Assembly: GCA_009691195.1 (NCBI GenBank)
Contig: SHVA01000015.1
Coordinates: forward strand, 1-54,803
Origin: Solirubrobacterales bacterium
GTDB lineage: Bacteria > Actinomycetota > Thermoleophilia > Solirubrobacterales > 70-9
Length of the DNA: 54,803 nt
Direction: 5' to 3'
Numbering within the stretch: the first letter of the stretch is position 1; every line of letters begins with the position of its first letter. The notes below the pieces were generated by a model. It saw nothing but the letters and a program-made list of their open reading frames with translations, was not told where the DNA came from and did not search any database. This document shows, in pieces, positions 33,192 to 42,581 of the stretch. A program made the position numbers and the translations under genes.

Positions 33192-34866
33192 TCAGCGCGA
33201 CCCGACCGTTGAGGCTCTCTCCACCGCGGTGGCGACCTGGGCGCGTTTGGAGACCCCCAGCTTCTCGAAGATCCGTGACATGTGGCTCTCGATCGTCTTC
33301 TCGCTGAGGAAGAGCTCGGCGGCTATCTCCCGGTTGGTGTGGCCCTCGGCGACCAGGCCGGCCACCTCGCGCTCGCGCTCGCTGAGCCCGGCGACGCCGT
33401 CGCCGGCGGAGTCCTGGGTGCGCCGGCGGGGGGGGGGGCACCCGCTTGCCCAGCGCCCGCAGCTCGCTCGCGGCCTCGTCGCGGTAGCGCGATGCGCCCA
33501 GGCGCTCGAGCGTGGCGCGGGCCCGCTCGAGCTCGGCGAGGGCGCGGTCGCGGTCGAAGGCCGCGCGGGCTCGCCCGGCCAGGGTCAGGGACCGGGCCGC
33601 CTCGATCTGCAGTCCCGCGGCCTCGGCGACCGTCGCAGATTCGAGCGCCAGCCCGGCCGCGGACTCGTGTTGGGAGCCGGCGAGCGCCACGGCCGCCCTG
33701 GCGCGCAGCGCCTCGGCGGTCCTGCCGCCGATCCCGAGCCCGTCGGCCGCGGTCGTGGCCCGCTCGGCCCAGCTCTTTGCAGCGTCCGTGTGCCCGGCGG
33801 CAAGCTCCATTCGCGTCAGCAGCTCGTACCAGCGCGCCTGGAAGCCTCGCTCGACCAGCGGCATCTCGGCGCCGCCGAGGGAGTCGAGCAGGAGCGCTCG
33901 GCAGAGTTCGGGATCCTCCCCGGACTCGAGCCGGGCCTCCGCTGCGAAGGCGCCGGCGAGAGCGGTCACGGGGTCATCCGCGTCGCCCGCGGCTTCCAAT
34001 GCCCGCTCGCCGAGCCGGCGCGCCTCGCTCAGGTCCCCAGCGAGCGTGGAGGCCCAGCATCGCGCCCACAACGCCCAGGTGAGGAACTGCCGGTTGCCGG
34101 TCAAGGAGGCCGCCTCGACCGCCCCGTCGAGGAGATCCGCGCCCCGCTGGATCCGGCCGGTCCACAGCATCACCAGCCCCTGCCCGATCCGAGTCAGGAT
34201 GGACACGTGCCCATGCCCGGTGGCGCGCGCGACCGCCATCCCCCTCTCGAGCACCTCCATCGCGCGATCGAAGCGCTCCAGGTAGATCTCGCAGATACCG
34301 CACCAGATCAGGGAGTGGAGGCGCTTCGCCACCTCCTCGTCGGAGAGCCTCCCGAACAGCTCCTCGGCCTCGGCGAGGCGCTCGCGGGAGGCCCCGAGCT
34401 CGCCCAGCATGTACTCGGCGCAGCCGAGGGTCCCCGTCGCGGCGGCTCGCGTCGCCTCGTCGCCGCGCTCGCTCGCCTCATCGAGCGCCTCGCCGACCCA
34501 GCGCCGCAGCCCCTCGAAGTCACCGCTGAAGAAGCAGGCGCCGGCGAGCTGGACCTTCAGCTCGGTCGCTTCCGCCGGGGAGTCCTCCGGCACCTGTTCG
34601 AGCGCCGCCTCGAGCAGGGCCCGAGCGGCATCGTGTCGTCCGACCAGCTGGTCGATCCGTGCCGCCGCCGCGACGACCTGGCAACGGACGGCGGTCTGGT
34701 CGGCTGGGAGCAGAAGCAGCACCTCCTCCAGCGTGCTGTGGGCCTGGTCGAGCTGTCCGGAGTAGCCGAGCGCCTGGGCCATCGGGATCAGCAGGCCCAG
34801 CCTGGAGCCCGCGTCGTCGTCGGGGACCAGCCTCAAGGCCGCCGCAGCCGTGGACGGGTCGTTCAC
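33192..34866 (-). pseudogene. LuxR-type regulator: frameshifted and 5'-truncated
   Basis: The long part (34866 to about 33440) encodes a TPR-like helical region (repeated Ala/Leu-rich helix pairs, such as ARALLEAALEQVPEDSPAEA). The C-terminal LuxR helix-turn-helix ([20 protein letters not shown], then [18 protein letters not shown]) lies in a different frame, ending at 33192. The frames switch at a run of eleven G (33428-33438, C on the coding strand). Typical family members have about 350 more N-terminal residues with an AAA-type ATPase domain; here the sequence runs straight into a divergent gene at about 34.85 kb. One G-run error plus a start at the GTG at 34866 could make it functional without the ATPase. 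Confidence 0.75.
33428..33438 (+). repeat. Eleven-G homopolymer
   Basis: A run of eleven G, the longest single-base run noticed in the window, in the linker between the TPR region and the HTH of the LuxR-type gene. The frame change lies exactly here. Confidence 0.85.
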
Positions 34867-36670
34867 CGTGATCCGCCTCACCACCGCCGGCGCCCTCGAC
34901 ACCAGCTTCGCGTCGGGGACGGGGAAGTCGTATCCCAATGTCGTCAACGGCCCCGATGAATGCGAGCGGTTTGTCACCAACCTCATTCCGCTCCACAGGG
35001 ACACCCGCTGCTCGAAGGAGCTCGAGGGAGCCGAGGACATCGAGGTGGACGCCAGCGGAAAGCTGGTGGTCGTGGGCTGGACCGACAGCGACCCCGACCC
35101 CTCGTACAGCAGCGCCGACCAGGAGATCGACTTCGCCATGGTTCGCCTCACCTCGACCGGCGCGCTGGACACCTCGTTCTCGTCAGACGGGAAGACCACG
35201 ACCGCGTTAGCGGCCAATAGCACCCCCACCAACGACGGCGACCAGGCGATGGCGATGTCCCTGCAGGCGGACGGCAAGATCCTCGCCGCCGGCTTCTCCG
35301 ATTCATCCGCGAACAACGAGGACATCGCGATCGTCCGCTACCTCACCAGCGGAAGCCTCGACACGAGCTTCGATGGCGCCGGCTCGGGCAACGGCAAGCT
35401 TCTGCTCAACGTCAAGGGGCCCAACTCCACCCCGGAGTTCGGGAATGGCCTGGCGCTGCTGCCCAACGGCAACGCAGTGATCGGCGGGCAGGGACAGACC
35501 GGCCCGTCCTACGCGGCCCTCGCCGTCCTCAGGACCGACGGGGTCGCACCCATCACAAGCATCCTCACGGGACCGACCGAGGGCTCGACGATCCTGACCA
35601 ACTCCCCGAGCTTCACCTTCCTCAGCGCCGGCGAGCCCAGCGCAACCTTCGAGTGCGCGTTCGAGCCGCCGATTCATACGGCCTTCATTCCGTGTGGTAG
35701 CCCCTACGTAAAGGCGCTCCCGGACGGCCTCCACACGCTGCAGGTGCGCGCGCGTGACGCGGCGGGCAACGTTGATGCGACCCCCGCCACCAGGAGCTTC
35801 ACGGTGGACGCGGACCCGCCGGTTACGAACCTGCTCACCGACCCGGGCACCTACATCACCGACACCACCCCGAGCTTCACGTTCAGCTCGACCCCGGGCG
35901 GCGGCAGCTTCGAGTGCGCGATCGCCGACGGGATCAACCTGGTGGACATCGACCCCGGCGAGTTCGGCGCCTGCTCGGGAGCCGGCACTCACACCTCGGC
36001 CGTGCTGCCCGACGGCGAGTACACGTTCGCCGCCCGCGCCAGCAACGGCGGCGGCACCGATCCCACCCCCGCCAAGTTCGAGTTCGAGATCGACAACGAC
36101 GCCCCCGACGGCCAGATCCTGCAGGGCCCGCTGGGGCTGAGCAGCGACAACACGCCGACCTTCAGGGTCAGCACCGACGAGCCCGATGACATCCCCCAGA
36201 GCGAGTTCGACCTGAGCTGCAACCTCTCCGGGGCTCAGACGACCTCATTCCCCTGTACCGGAGCACCCTTCAGCTTCCCGGGGAACCTCCCCGACGGCGC
36301 CTACACGCTGACGCTCGAGGTCGAGGACCTGCTCCTCCGACAGGACGCGACGCCGGCGACGCTCGCCTTCACGATCGACACGGGCTAGCCCAACAGCTCC
36401 ATCACCAGCGGCCCCAAGGCCAAGCTGAAGCTCAAGAAGCCCAAGCAGAAGACGGCCGCGGTCAGCTTCGCCTTCTCCAGCGAGGCCGGCGCGACGCTCG
36501 AGTGCAAGCTCGACGCCGCCGCCTTCGCCCCCTGCACCTCGCTTCGGGCCCTCACGGTCAAGCCAGGGTCCCACAGCTTCCGGGTACGGGCGACCGACCA
36601 GGCCGGGAACGTCGAGACGAGCCCCGCCACCAGCGCCTTCAAGGTGATCAAGGCGAAGAAGAAGAAGTGA
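34850..36670 (+). pseudogene. Delta-60 repeat/Ig-like surface protein, 5'-truncated with amber codon
   Basis: The open part runs from a GTG at 34850 to a TAG at 36386-36388 (512 residues). It begins in the middle of a delta-60 repeat (FTVIRLTTAGALDTSF), followed by two or three more (FAMVRLTSTGALDTSF, IAIVRYLTSGSLDTSF), and then Ig-like domains of the type SGPS..FxFSS..FECALD..C..VRARDAAGN. There is no signal peptide, so the original start is lost. After the TAG the same frame continues without interruption through another Ig-like domain (TAAVSFAFSSEAGATLEC) to a Lys-rich end and TGA at 36668. Intact relatives are secreted surface proteins of unknown role. Confidence 0.7.
35854..35968 (+). 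repeat. Direct repeat A, copy 1 (115 bp)
   Basis: Encodes an Ig-like strand segment (TPGGGSFECAIADGINLV). It matches 36783-36897 with about 7 differences in 115 bases. Confidence 0.8.
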
Positions 36671-37095
36671 AGAGGCTGGTCGGGACGTTCACCGTCCTGG
36701 TAGTCGCAGCCCCGTTGACCCGGAACTTCACGGTCAACTCCACTCCACCCGACACCATCCTCGATTCCAACCCCGGCGCGTTCATCACCGACACCACCCC
36801 GACCTTCAGCTTCAGCTCGACCCCGGGCGGCGGCAGCTTCGAGTGCGCGATCGCCGACGGGATCAACCTGGTGGAGGTGGACGCCGGCGAGTTCGGCTCC
36901 AGCGAGGGCGACTCGAGCTTCGAGTGCAGGCTGGACGCTGCGGCCTTCGCCCCCTGCACCTCGCCAAAGGGCTTCAAGGTGAAGATCGGCCGCCACAGCT
37001 TCCAGGTGCGGGCCACCGACCAGGCCGGAAATGCCGACGCTTCACCGGCGAGCAAGAGCTTCACGGTCAAGACGAAGAAGAGAAAGCGGAGGTAG
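36667..37095 (+). CDS. Short Ig-like secreted protein, probably a deletion product
   Basis: From a GTG at 36667, overlapping the previous TGA, the frame encodes 142 residues. A signal-like start (VKRLVGTFTVLVVAAP) is joined directly to the end of one Ig-like domain (RNFTVNSTPPDTIL). Then comes another domain (FSSTPGGGSFECAIADG) that switches in mid-domain to the start of a third (SSFECRLDAAAFAPC). It ends with a Lys/Arg tail (TVKTKKRKRR). The abrupt joins suggest recombination between repeated domains. It could still be expressed. Confidence 0.5.
   Translation: MKRLVGTFTVLVVAAPLTRNFTVNSTPPDTILDSNPGAFITDTTPTFSFSSTPGGGSFECAIADGINLVEVDAGEFGSSEGDSSFECRLDAAAFAPCTSPKGFKVKIGRHSFQVRATDQAGNADASPASKSFTVKTKKRKRR
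36783..36897 (+). repeat. Direct repeat A, copy 2 (115 bp)
   Basis: Second copy of the segment at 35854-35968, offset by 929 bases. Confidence 0.8.
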
Positions 37096-37100
37096 CGAGA

Positions 37101-38975
37101 ATGGGTCGCAAGGCATTTCGCAACGCGGGGCTGGCTGTTCTGACGGCGACGGCGGCGATCGCGGTTGCCGCACCGGCGGCCGGTGCCGCGGAAGCCACCT
37201 CCCAGGGCGCCTCCGCCGACGGCTCGCGGGTCTTCTTCCACACCGTCGAACCGATGGTTCCAGCCGACACCGACGACAAGAACGACATCTACGAGCGCTC
37301 GGCGGGAACGACCAAGCTCGTGTCCGCGCCGGGGGCGGGGGCCAGCGGCGCCGCCGCGGACGCATCTTTGTTCAGGACCTCCGCGGACGGCACCCGCGTT
37401 GTCTTCATCACGGTCGAGAATCTGGTCGCCGCCGACACCGACGGGGCCCAGGACCTGTACGAGCGCTCCGGCGGCGCCACCACCCTGGTCTCGGCGCCGG
37501 GCGTCGGTGCCAGCGGCCCCACCGCGATCGCGGCCATCGGCGGCAGGGTCAGCGACGACGGGAGCAGGGTCTTCTTCGTCACGTTCCAGAACCTGGTCGG
37601 CGCCGACACCGACGGCCTCACGGACATCTACGAGCGCTCGGGTGGGGTCACCACCCTCGTCTCCGCGCCGGGCGTCGGCGCCACCCCGCCCGACACCGCG
37701 ACCACCTTCGGCGTCGGCGGGATCTCGGCTGACGGCAGCAGGGTCTTCTTCAGGACCCCCGAGAAGCTGGTCGCCGCCGACACCGATGGCGTCGTCGATG
37801 TCTACGAGCGCTCGGCCGGCACTACCACCCTGCTTTCGGCGCCGGGCGCCGGCGCGACCCCGCCCGACGCGGCGGCTTTCTTCCATGGCTCCTCGACCGA
37901 CGGCAGCCGGGTCTTCTTCAGCACCCCCGAGAACCTGGTCGCCGCGGACACCGACGGCGAGGACGACGTCTACGAGCGCTCCGCCGGCACCACCACCCTG
38001 ATCTCGGCCCCCGGCGTCGGGGCCACGCCCCCGGACGATGATGTCGACTTCGAGGGCGCATCCGCCGACGGCACCCGGGTCTTCTTCGGGACCGATGAGA
38101 ACCTGGTCGCCGCCGACATCGACGGTCTGAACGACCTCTACGAGCGCTCCGGGGGCACCACGACCCTCGTTTCCGCGCCGGGCGTGGGAGCATCCGGGCT
38201 GGCGGCCTCCGCCGGCTTCGACCGCGCCAGCTCGGATGGCTCGCGCGTCTTCTTCACCACCAGCGAGAAGCTGGTGGGCGCGGACACCGACGCCAACGAG
38301 GACATCTACCAGGGCTCCGGCGGCGTCACCACCCTGATCTCGACGCTGGGAATCGGGGCCAGCGGGCCGTCGGAGGACCTGATCCTGAGGGGCATCTCGC
38401 AGGACGGGTCGCAGGTGTTCTGGGACACCGACGAGAGCATGGCCGCCGGAGACACCGACGGGCTCAGCGACGTCTACGAGCATTCAGTCGGCTTCACCAC
38501 CCTCGTCTCCGCGCCGGGGACCGGGGCCGGCGGCCCGGCTGTGGCGGCGACCTTCTCGCGAACCTCGCTCGACGGGGCCCGGGTCTTCTTCAACACGGCC
38601 GGGCAGTTGCTGGGAACCGACCTCGACATCGACAACGACGTCTACCAGCGCTCGGGCGGGGCGACCATCCTGGTCTCCGTCGATGGCATTCCCCCGGAGA
38701 CCACGATCACCTCGTCGCCGAAGTCGACGGTGCCCACCAAGAAGAAGACGGCCGCGGTCAGCTTTGGGTTCTCCTCCAGCGAGGCCGGCTCCAGCTTCCA
38801 ATGCAAGCTCGACGGCGCCGCGTTCGCGGCCTGCATCTCTCCGCGCTCGCTCCAGGTGAAGCCGGGCAAGCACACCTTCCAGGTGCGCGCGCTTGACGTC
38901 TTCGGCAACGCCGACGCCTCCCCCGCGACCAACAGCTTCACGGTCAAGAAGAAGAAGGCGAAAAAGAAGAAGTAA
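37101..38975 (+). CDS. Secreted propeller-like protein with nine repeats and a Lys-rich tail
   Basis: A 624-residue protein. A GGAGG site sits 8 bases before the ATG. A signal peptide (about 1-28, ending GAA) is followed by nine repeats of about 56 residues. Their core reads SADGSRVFFxTxExLVAADTDG, then DVYERSGGTTTLVSAPGVGA, which resembles WD40-like/TolB propeller blades. The Asp-rich DTDG loops could bind calcium. One Ig-like domain follows (TAAVSFGFSSSEAGSSFQC), and the end is TVKKKKAKKKK. It probably works outside the cell; ligand unknown. This is the only intact one of the three neighbouring surface-protein genes. Confidence 0.75.
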   Translation: MGRKAFRNAGLAVLTATAAIAVAAPAAGAAEATSQGASADGSRVFFHTVEPMVPADTDDKNDIYERSAGTTKLVSAPGAGASGAAADASLFRTSADGTRVVFITVENLVAADTDGAQDLYERSGGATTLVSAPGVGASGPTAIAAIGGRVSDDGSRVFFVTFQNLVGADTDGLTDIYERSGGVTTLVSAPGVGATPPDTATTFGVGGISADGSRVFFRTPEKLVAADTDGVVDVYERSAGTTTLLSAPGAGATPPDAAAFFHGSSTDGSRVFFSTPENLVAADTDGEDDVYERSAGTTTLISAPGVGATPPDDDVDFEGASADGTRVFFGTDENLVAADIDGLNDLYERSGGTTTLVSAPGVGASGLAASAGFDRASSDGSRVFFTTSEKLVGADTDANEDIYQGSGGVTTLISTLGIGASGPSEDLILRGISQDGSQVFWDTDESMAAGDTDGLSDVYEHSVGFTTLVSAPGTGAGGPAVAATFSRTSLDGARVFFNTAGQLLGTDLDIDNDVYQRSGGATILVSVDGIPPETTITSSPKSTVPTKKKTAAVSFGFSSSEAGSSFQCKLDGAAFAACISPRSLQVKPGKHTFQVRALDVFGNADASPATNSFTVKKKKAKKKK

Positions 38976-39017
38976 CTACCTCCCGCGGGGCCTTGCGGGC
39001 CTCGCTATAAGCCACTC

Positions 39018-40235
39018 ATGGACTTCGGGTTCGCCGAGGCGCTGCTGGTCTTCGGGGCGCTGCTGACGCTGGCCGCGGCCCTGTCGGGCGTCTCGCGAGC
39101 GACTGTGCTCTCGACGGCCGTGCTCTCGGTCGCCGCCGGGTTGTTGCTGGCGCTGACCGGCGCCGTCTCGATCGATCCCGAGAACGAGACGGTCTTCGAG
39201 CTGATCGAGCTGGCGCTGATCCTCACCCTGTTCTCGGACGGGATGTTCGTCGAGCGCGAGCTGCTCGCCAAGCACTGGGGCCCGCCCGCGCGGGCGATCG
39301 TGATCGCGATGCCGATCACCCTCCTGCTCCTTGCCCTGGCCGCGAAGGGGCTGTTCTCCGAGCTCAACTGGGCCGAGGCCTTCCTGCTCGCGGCGGTGCT
39401 GTCGCCGACCGACCCGGTCGTGACCTCGAGCATCGTCACCTCCCGGCAGGTGCCGAGTGTCGTCCGACACACCCTCAACCTCGAGTCCGGCCTCAATGAC
39501 GGCCTGGCGCTGCCGTTCGTCCTCTTCTTCATCGTTTTCGCCCAGCCAGGCGGCGACGCGGGCGGCGAGGCGCTGACACTCCTCGGCGAGGCTGCGGTGG
39601 GCGCGGCGATCGGCGTCGCGCTCGGGATCGCGGCCGGCCGGCTTCATGACCGCCTGCCCGGGGGTGGCATCACCGCCGCCTATGAGGGGATCTACTCGGT
39701 CGGGATCGGGATTGCGGCCTTCGGGCTCGCCGAGGTCACCTTTGGCAACGGGCTGATCGCCGCCTTCGTCGCGGGCATCGCCCTCGGCGCCACCGAGTGC
39801 GAGGTTCCGGACAGCTTCATGGAGTTCGCCGAGAACGTCAGCACCATCGCCCAGGTGCTCACCTTCTTCGTCTTCGGGGCGCTGATCGTCAGCACGGGCT
39901 TCCACTCCGAGATCTGGCCTCTGCTCGTCTTCATCCCCTTTGCCTTCCTGGTGGCAAGACCGCTCGCGCTGCTGCTCTCCCTCGTCCGCACCGGTCTGGC
40001 CCGCCCGCTGAAGCTGTTCATGGCCTGGTTCGGGCCGAAGGGGGTGGCCTCGATGCTGTTCGCGCTGTTCGTACTCAACTCCAGGGCCGGCGAGCGCTCG
40101 CTGATCTTCGACGTCGCCGCCTTCACGATCCTCGCCTCGATCGTCGCCCACGGGCTCACCGACACCGTTGGCGGGCGCTGGATCGAGCGGCGGATGAACG
40201 CGCGAGACCCGACGACGGCGACCAGGGTTGACTAA
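39018..40235 (+). CDS. Cation:proton antiporter (CPA1 type)
   Basis: A 405-residue integral membrane protein with about 11-12 hydrophobic segments. The family motifs SPTDPVVTSSIV and LNLESGLNDGLALPF carry the conserved Asp residues used for Na+ or K+ to H+ exchange. The late block LFMAWFGPKGVASMLFAL also matches NhaP-type antiporters. There is no C-terminal regulatory domain. It probably handles pH and sodium balance. Confidence 0.9.
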   Translation: MDFGFAEALLVFGALLTLAAALSGVSRATVLSTAVLSVAAGLLLALTGAVSIDPENETVFELIELALILTLFSDGMFVERELLAKHWGPPARAIVIAMPITLLLLALAAKGLFSELNWAEAFLLAAVLSPTDPVVTSSIVTSRQVPSVVRHTLNLESGLNDGLALPFVLFFIVFAQPGGDAGGEALTLLGEAAVGAAIGVALGIAAGRLHDRLPGGGITAAYEGIYSVGIGIAAFGLAEVTFGNGLIAAFVAGIALGATECEVPDSFMEFAENVSTIAQVLTFFVFGALIVSTGFHSEIWPLLVFIPFAFLVARPLALLLSLVRTGLARPLKLFMAWFGPKGVASMLFALFVLNSRAGERSLIFDVAAFTILASIVAHGLTDTVGGRWIERRMNARDPTTATRVD

Positions 40236-40274
40236 GTGGACTAAGAGGCCCAAGAGGCGAATAATCCCGGCCGC

Positions 40275-40463
40275 ATGCTCGGGAGCCAGGAGCTCGGGCC
40301 GGCGGCTCGGCGGGCCATCGAGGAGGCCGAGCTGCCCCTCCATCATGCCGACCCCTTCGATCGCATGCTCGTGGCCCAGGCACGGCTCGAGGGGCTGACC
40401 CTGCTGAGCGCGGATCCCGCCTTACCTGTCTACGACGTCTCGTTGCTGGACGCGGCGGCTTAG
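40275..40463 (+). pseudogene. VapC-type PIN toxin remnant with internal deletion
   Basis: The 62-residue frame keeps ELGPAARRAIEEAE, typical of the second helix of a VapC, joined directly to the C-terminal HHADPFDRMLVAQARLEG and LTLLSAD blocks. The first strand with the first catalytic Asp and the middle 70 or so residues are missing. No antitoxin gene is adjacent. It cannot be an active RNase as it stands. Confidence 0.6.
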
Positions 40464-40473
40464 GAGGGGCCTA

Positions 40474-41373
40474 CTAGGCGGGAACGGGCTGGAGGCGCTG
40501 CTCGACCCACTTGGTCGAAGCGATGTGGCGCTTCATCCCCAGCTGCTTGGGCTCGAAGCCGAGGGCGAGGCCCACGAGCTGGGGCAGGTGCAGCACGGCG
40601 AGCCCGAGCTCGCGGCCGACGACCTTGGCGGCCTCGGGCTGTTGCATGTCGAGGTTGAGGTGGCAGAGGGGGCAGGGCGTGACCAGGCAGTCGGCGCCGG
40701 CGTCGAGCGCGTCGCCGACGTGCGTCCCCGACTGGCGCAGCGAGACCTCGCGGGCCATCGTGATCACCGGAAAGCCGCAGCACTTGCGGGCGCCGTCGTA
40801 CTCGACGACCTCGCCGCCGAGGGTCTTGATCAGGCGGTCGAGGTAGAGGTCGCGGTCGGGGTGCTCGCCGTAGCCGAGCCGGTGCTTGGGGCGGAGGATG
40901 TAGCAGCCGTAGAAGGGGCCGACCCGGAGGCCGTTGAGCGGCCTCGTGATCAGCTTCTCGAGCCTGTCGAGGCCGTAGTCCTCGACCAGGACCCAGAGGA
41001 AGTTCTTATTGGAGAAGCCCTCGGGGTCATATGTGAGGCCCTCGTCGGCGAGGGTCTCATTGACGTGGGCGCGGTAGGCGCTGTCGGCGTCGAGCCGCTG
41101 CTGGCACTCCGACTGGGCGCCCTGGCAGGTCGAGCAGATGTTCATCATCGGCAGCCCCTCCTGTTGGGCGAGGGCGAAGGTGCGGGCGTTCAGCGTGTCG
41201 GCGAGCTCCTGGTTGTGCTCGGCGATGACGCCGGCCCCGCAGCAGTTGGCGCGGTCGAGCTCGACCAGCTCGATCCCGAGCCGCTCAGCGACCAATGCCA
41301 TCGACCCGTGCAGCTCGGTCGTAAAGCCGCGGGACACGCACCCGGGCCAGTAGCTCATCTTGAGGTCGGTCAC
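40474..41373 (-). CDS. HdrB-like subunit of succinate dehydrogenase (class E)
   Basis: A 299-residue protein with two Cys-rich CCG domains (ANCCGAGVIAEHN with an earlier CSTCQG; GARKCCGFPVITMARE and then TPCPLCHLN) as in heterodisulfide reductase subunit B and SdhE/MfrE. It overlaps sdhB by four bases. In enzymes of this class it replaces the cytochrome b anchor proteins and passes electrons to or from the quinone. No sdhC or sdhD is found next to the operon. Confidence 0.85.
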   Translation of the reverse strand: MTDLKMSYWPGCVSRGFTTELHGSMALVAERLGIELVELDRANCCGAGVIAEHNQELADTLNARTFALAQQEGLPMMNICSTCQGAQSECQQRLDADSAYRAHVNETLADEGLTYDPEGFSNKNFLWVLVEDYGLDRLEKLITRPLNGLRVGPFYGCYILRPKHRLGYGEHPDRDLYLDRLIKTLGGEVVEYDGARKCCGFPVITMAREVSLRQSGTHVGDALDAGADCLVTPCPLCHLNLDMQQPEAAKVVGRELGLAVLHLPQLVGLALGFEPKQLGMKRHIASTKWVEQRLQPVPA

Positions 41374-42536
41374 TGTCCTGCCTCGCTTTCGTCCGGCTCG
41401 GGCACGATGGCCGCCTCGGGTATCGCCTCGGCCTCCGGGACGGGGGCCTCGTCGTCAGCCTCCTCGCCGCGGATGTAGAGGTTGAGCTCGTAGTGGTGCT
41501 CCTCGGAGTGGGCGTAGATCTTCTTGACCTGGTCCTGGGCGCCGTCGGGGAGCTTGGGGTGGACGCCGGGGATCAGCTTCGGCAGCGAGCGCATCTTGCC
41601 GGTCCGCAGGCCCCGGATCGCGGTGGGGATCGACTCAAGCAGGCCCTTGATCGCGCCGGGGCGGGGGATCAGCTTGCCTTTGACGCCGGGTGCCAGCGAC
41701 TCCTGCAGCAGCAGCGACTCGTCGAGGGTGCCCTTCTTCTCGATGATCTTGGTGAAGGCCGTCTCATGGCGATAGCCGTTGTTGTGGTCGTCGATCTTGA
41801 ACTCGTCGCCGGCCATGCGGCGCAGCCTCATGATCTGGTCCATCGGCGCGACCCCCTTGGGGCAGGCGTCGATGCACGAGAAGCAGTGGGTGCAGTCGTA
41901 GATCCCGTGAGGGTCGTTGGCCAGGTCGTGCAGGCGCTCCTCGGCCTGGCCATCGCGCGGGTCGCCGGCGAAGCGGTAGGCCTTGGCCAGAGCCGCGGGG
42001 CCGATGAAGTCGGGGTCCGCCTCCATCGAGAGGCAGGATGAGACGCAGGCGCCGCACTGGATGCAGGCCATTGACTGGGTGACGTCGATCATCGACTCGG
42101 GCGGGACGATGTACTCGCCCTCGGGCGGCGGTCCATCGGGGATCAGCCACGGCGTGACCCGCCGGATCTTGGCCCAGTGGGTGGACTCCATATCGGTCAC
42201 CAGATCCTTGAGCACCGGCATGTTCCCCATCGGCTCGACAACGATCTCGGCGGGCTTGCCGTTGGCGCTCGTGCGGTCGGCCTCGTGCTGGGCGTCCTCC
42301 AGCATGGTCTTGCAGGCGAGGGTGGACTGGCCGTTGATCTTGACCCCGCAGGAGCCGCAGATGGCGGCGCGGCAGCTGCAGCGCACCGACAGCGAGCCGT
42401 CCTCGCGGTCCTTGGCCTGCAGCAGCCCGTCGAGCACCGAAAGCGTCGGCTCGAGGTCCACCTTGAAGCTCTCCCAGTAGGGGCCGTCGCCCTCCTCGGG
42501 CTTGAAGCGGCGAACCTTGAGCTTGAACTCAGACAC
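41370..42536 (-). CDS. sdhB: Succinate dehydrogenase iron-sulfur subunit
   Basis: A 388-residue protein. The [2Fe-2S] domain has CSCRAAICGSCGVKING and a fourth Cys in LACKTM. The C-terminal ferredoxin domain has CIQCGACVSSC and CTHCFSCIDACPKGV. After about residue 250 there is an extension of about 130 residues, basic in the middle and acidic at the end, that ordinary SdhB lacks; it may help contact the HdrB-like subunit or the membrane (inference). It is the second gene of the sdhA-sdhB-hdrB-like operon, 45 bases after sdhA. Confidence 0.9.
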   Translation of the reverse strand: MSEFKLKVRRFKPEEGDGPYWESFKVDLEPTLSVLDGLLQAKDREDGSLSVRCSCRAAICGSCGVKINGQSTLACKTMLEDAQHEADRTSANGKPAEIVVEPMGNMPVLKDLVTDMESTHWAKIRRVTPWLIPDGPPPEGEYIVPPESMIDVTQSMACIQCGACVSSCLSMEADPDFIGPAALAKAYRFAGDPRDGQAEERLHDLANDPHGIYDCTHCFSCIDACPKGVAPMDQIMRLRRMAGDEFKIDDHNNGYRHETAFTKIIEKKGTLDESLLLQESLAPGVKGKLIPRPGAIKGLLESIPTAIRGLRTGKMRSLPKLIPGVHPKLPDGAQDQVKKIYAHSEEHHYELNLYIRGEEADDEAPVPEAEAIPEAAIVPEPDESEAGQ

Positions 42537-42581
42537 GGATGACCACCCTAGCGACGCGGCAACCCGGCTCAGCGACGGCCA

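Noticed and set aside
36648-38483. 611-residue open frame on the minus strand with internal repeats
   Set aside because: It mirrors the repeats of the propeller gene on the plus strand; it has no signal, start site or known pattern of its own.
38976-40346. 456-residue open frame on the minus strand
   Set aside because: It is antisense to the cation antiporter and full of charged residues, as expected of the complement of membrane segments.
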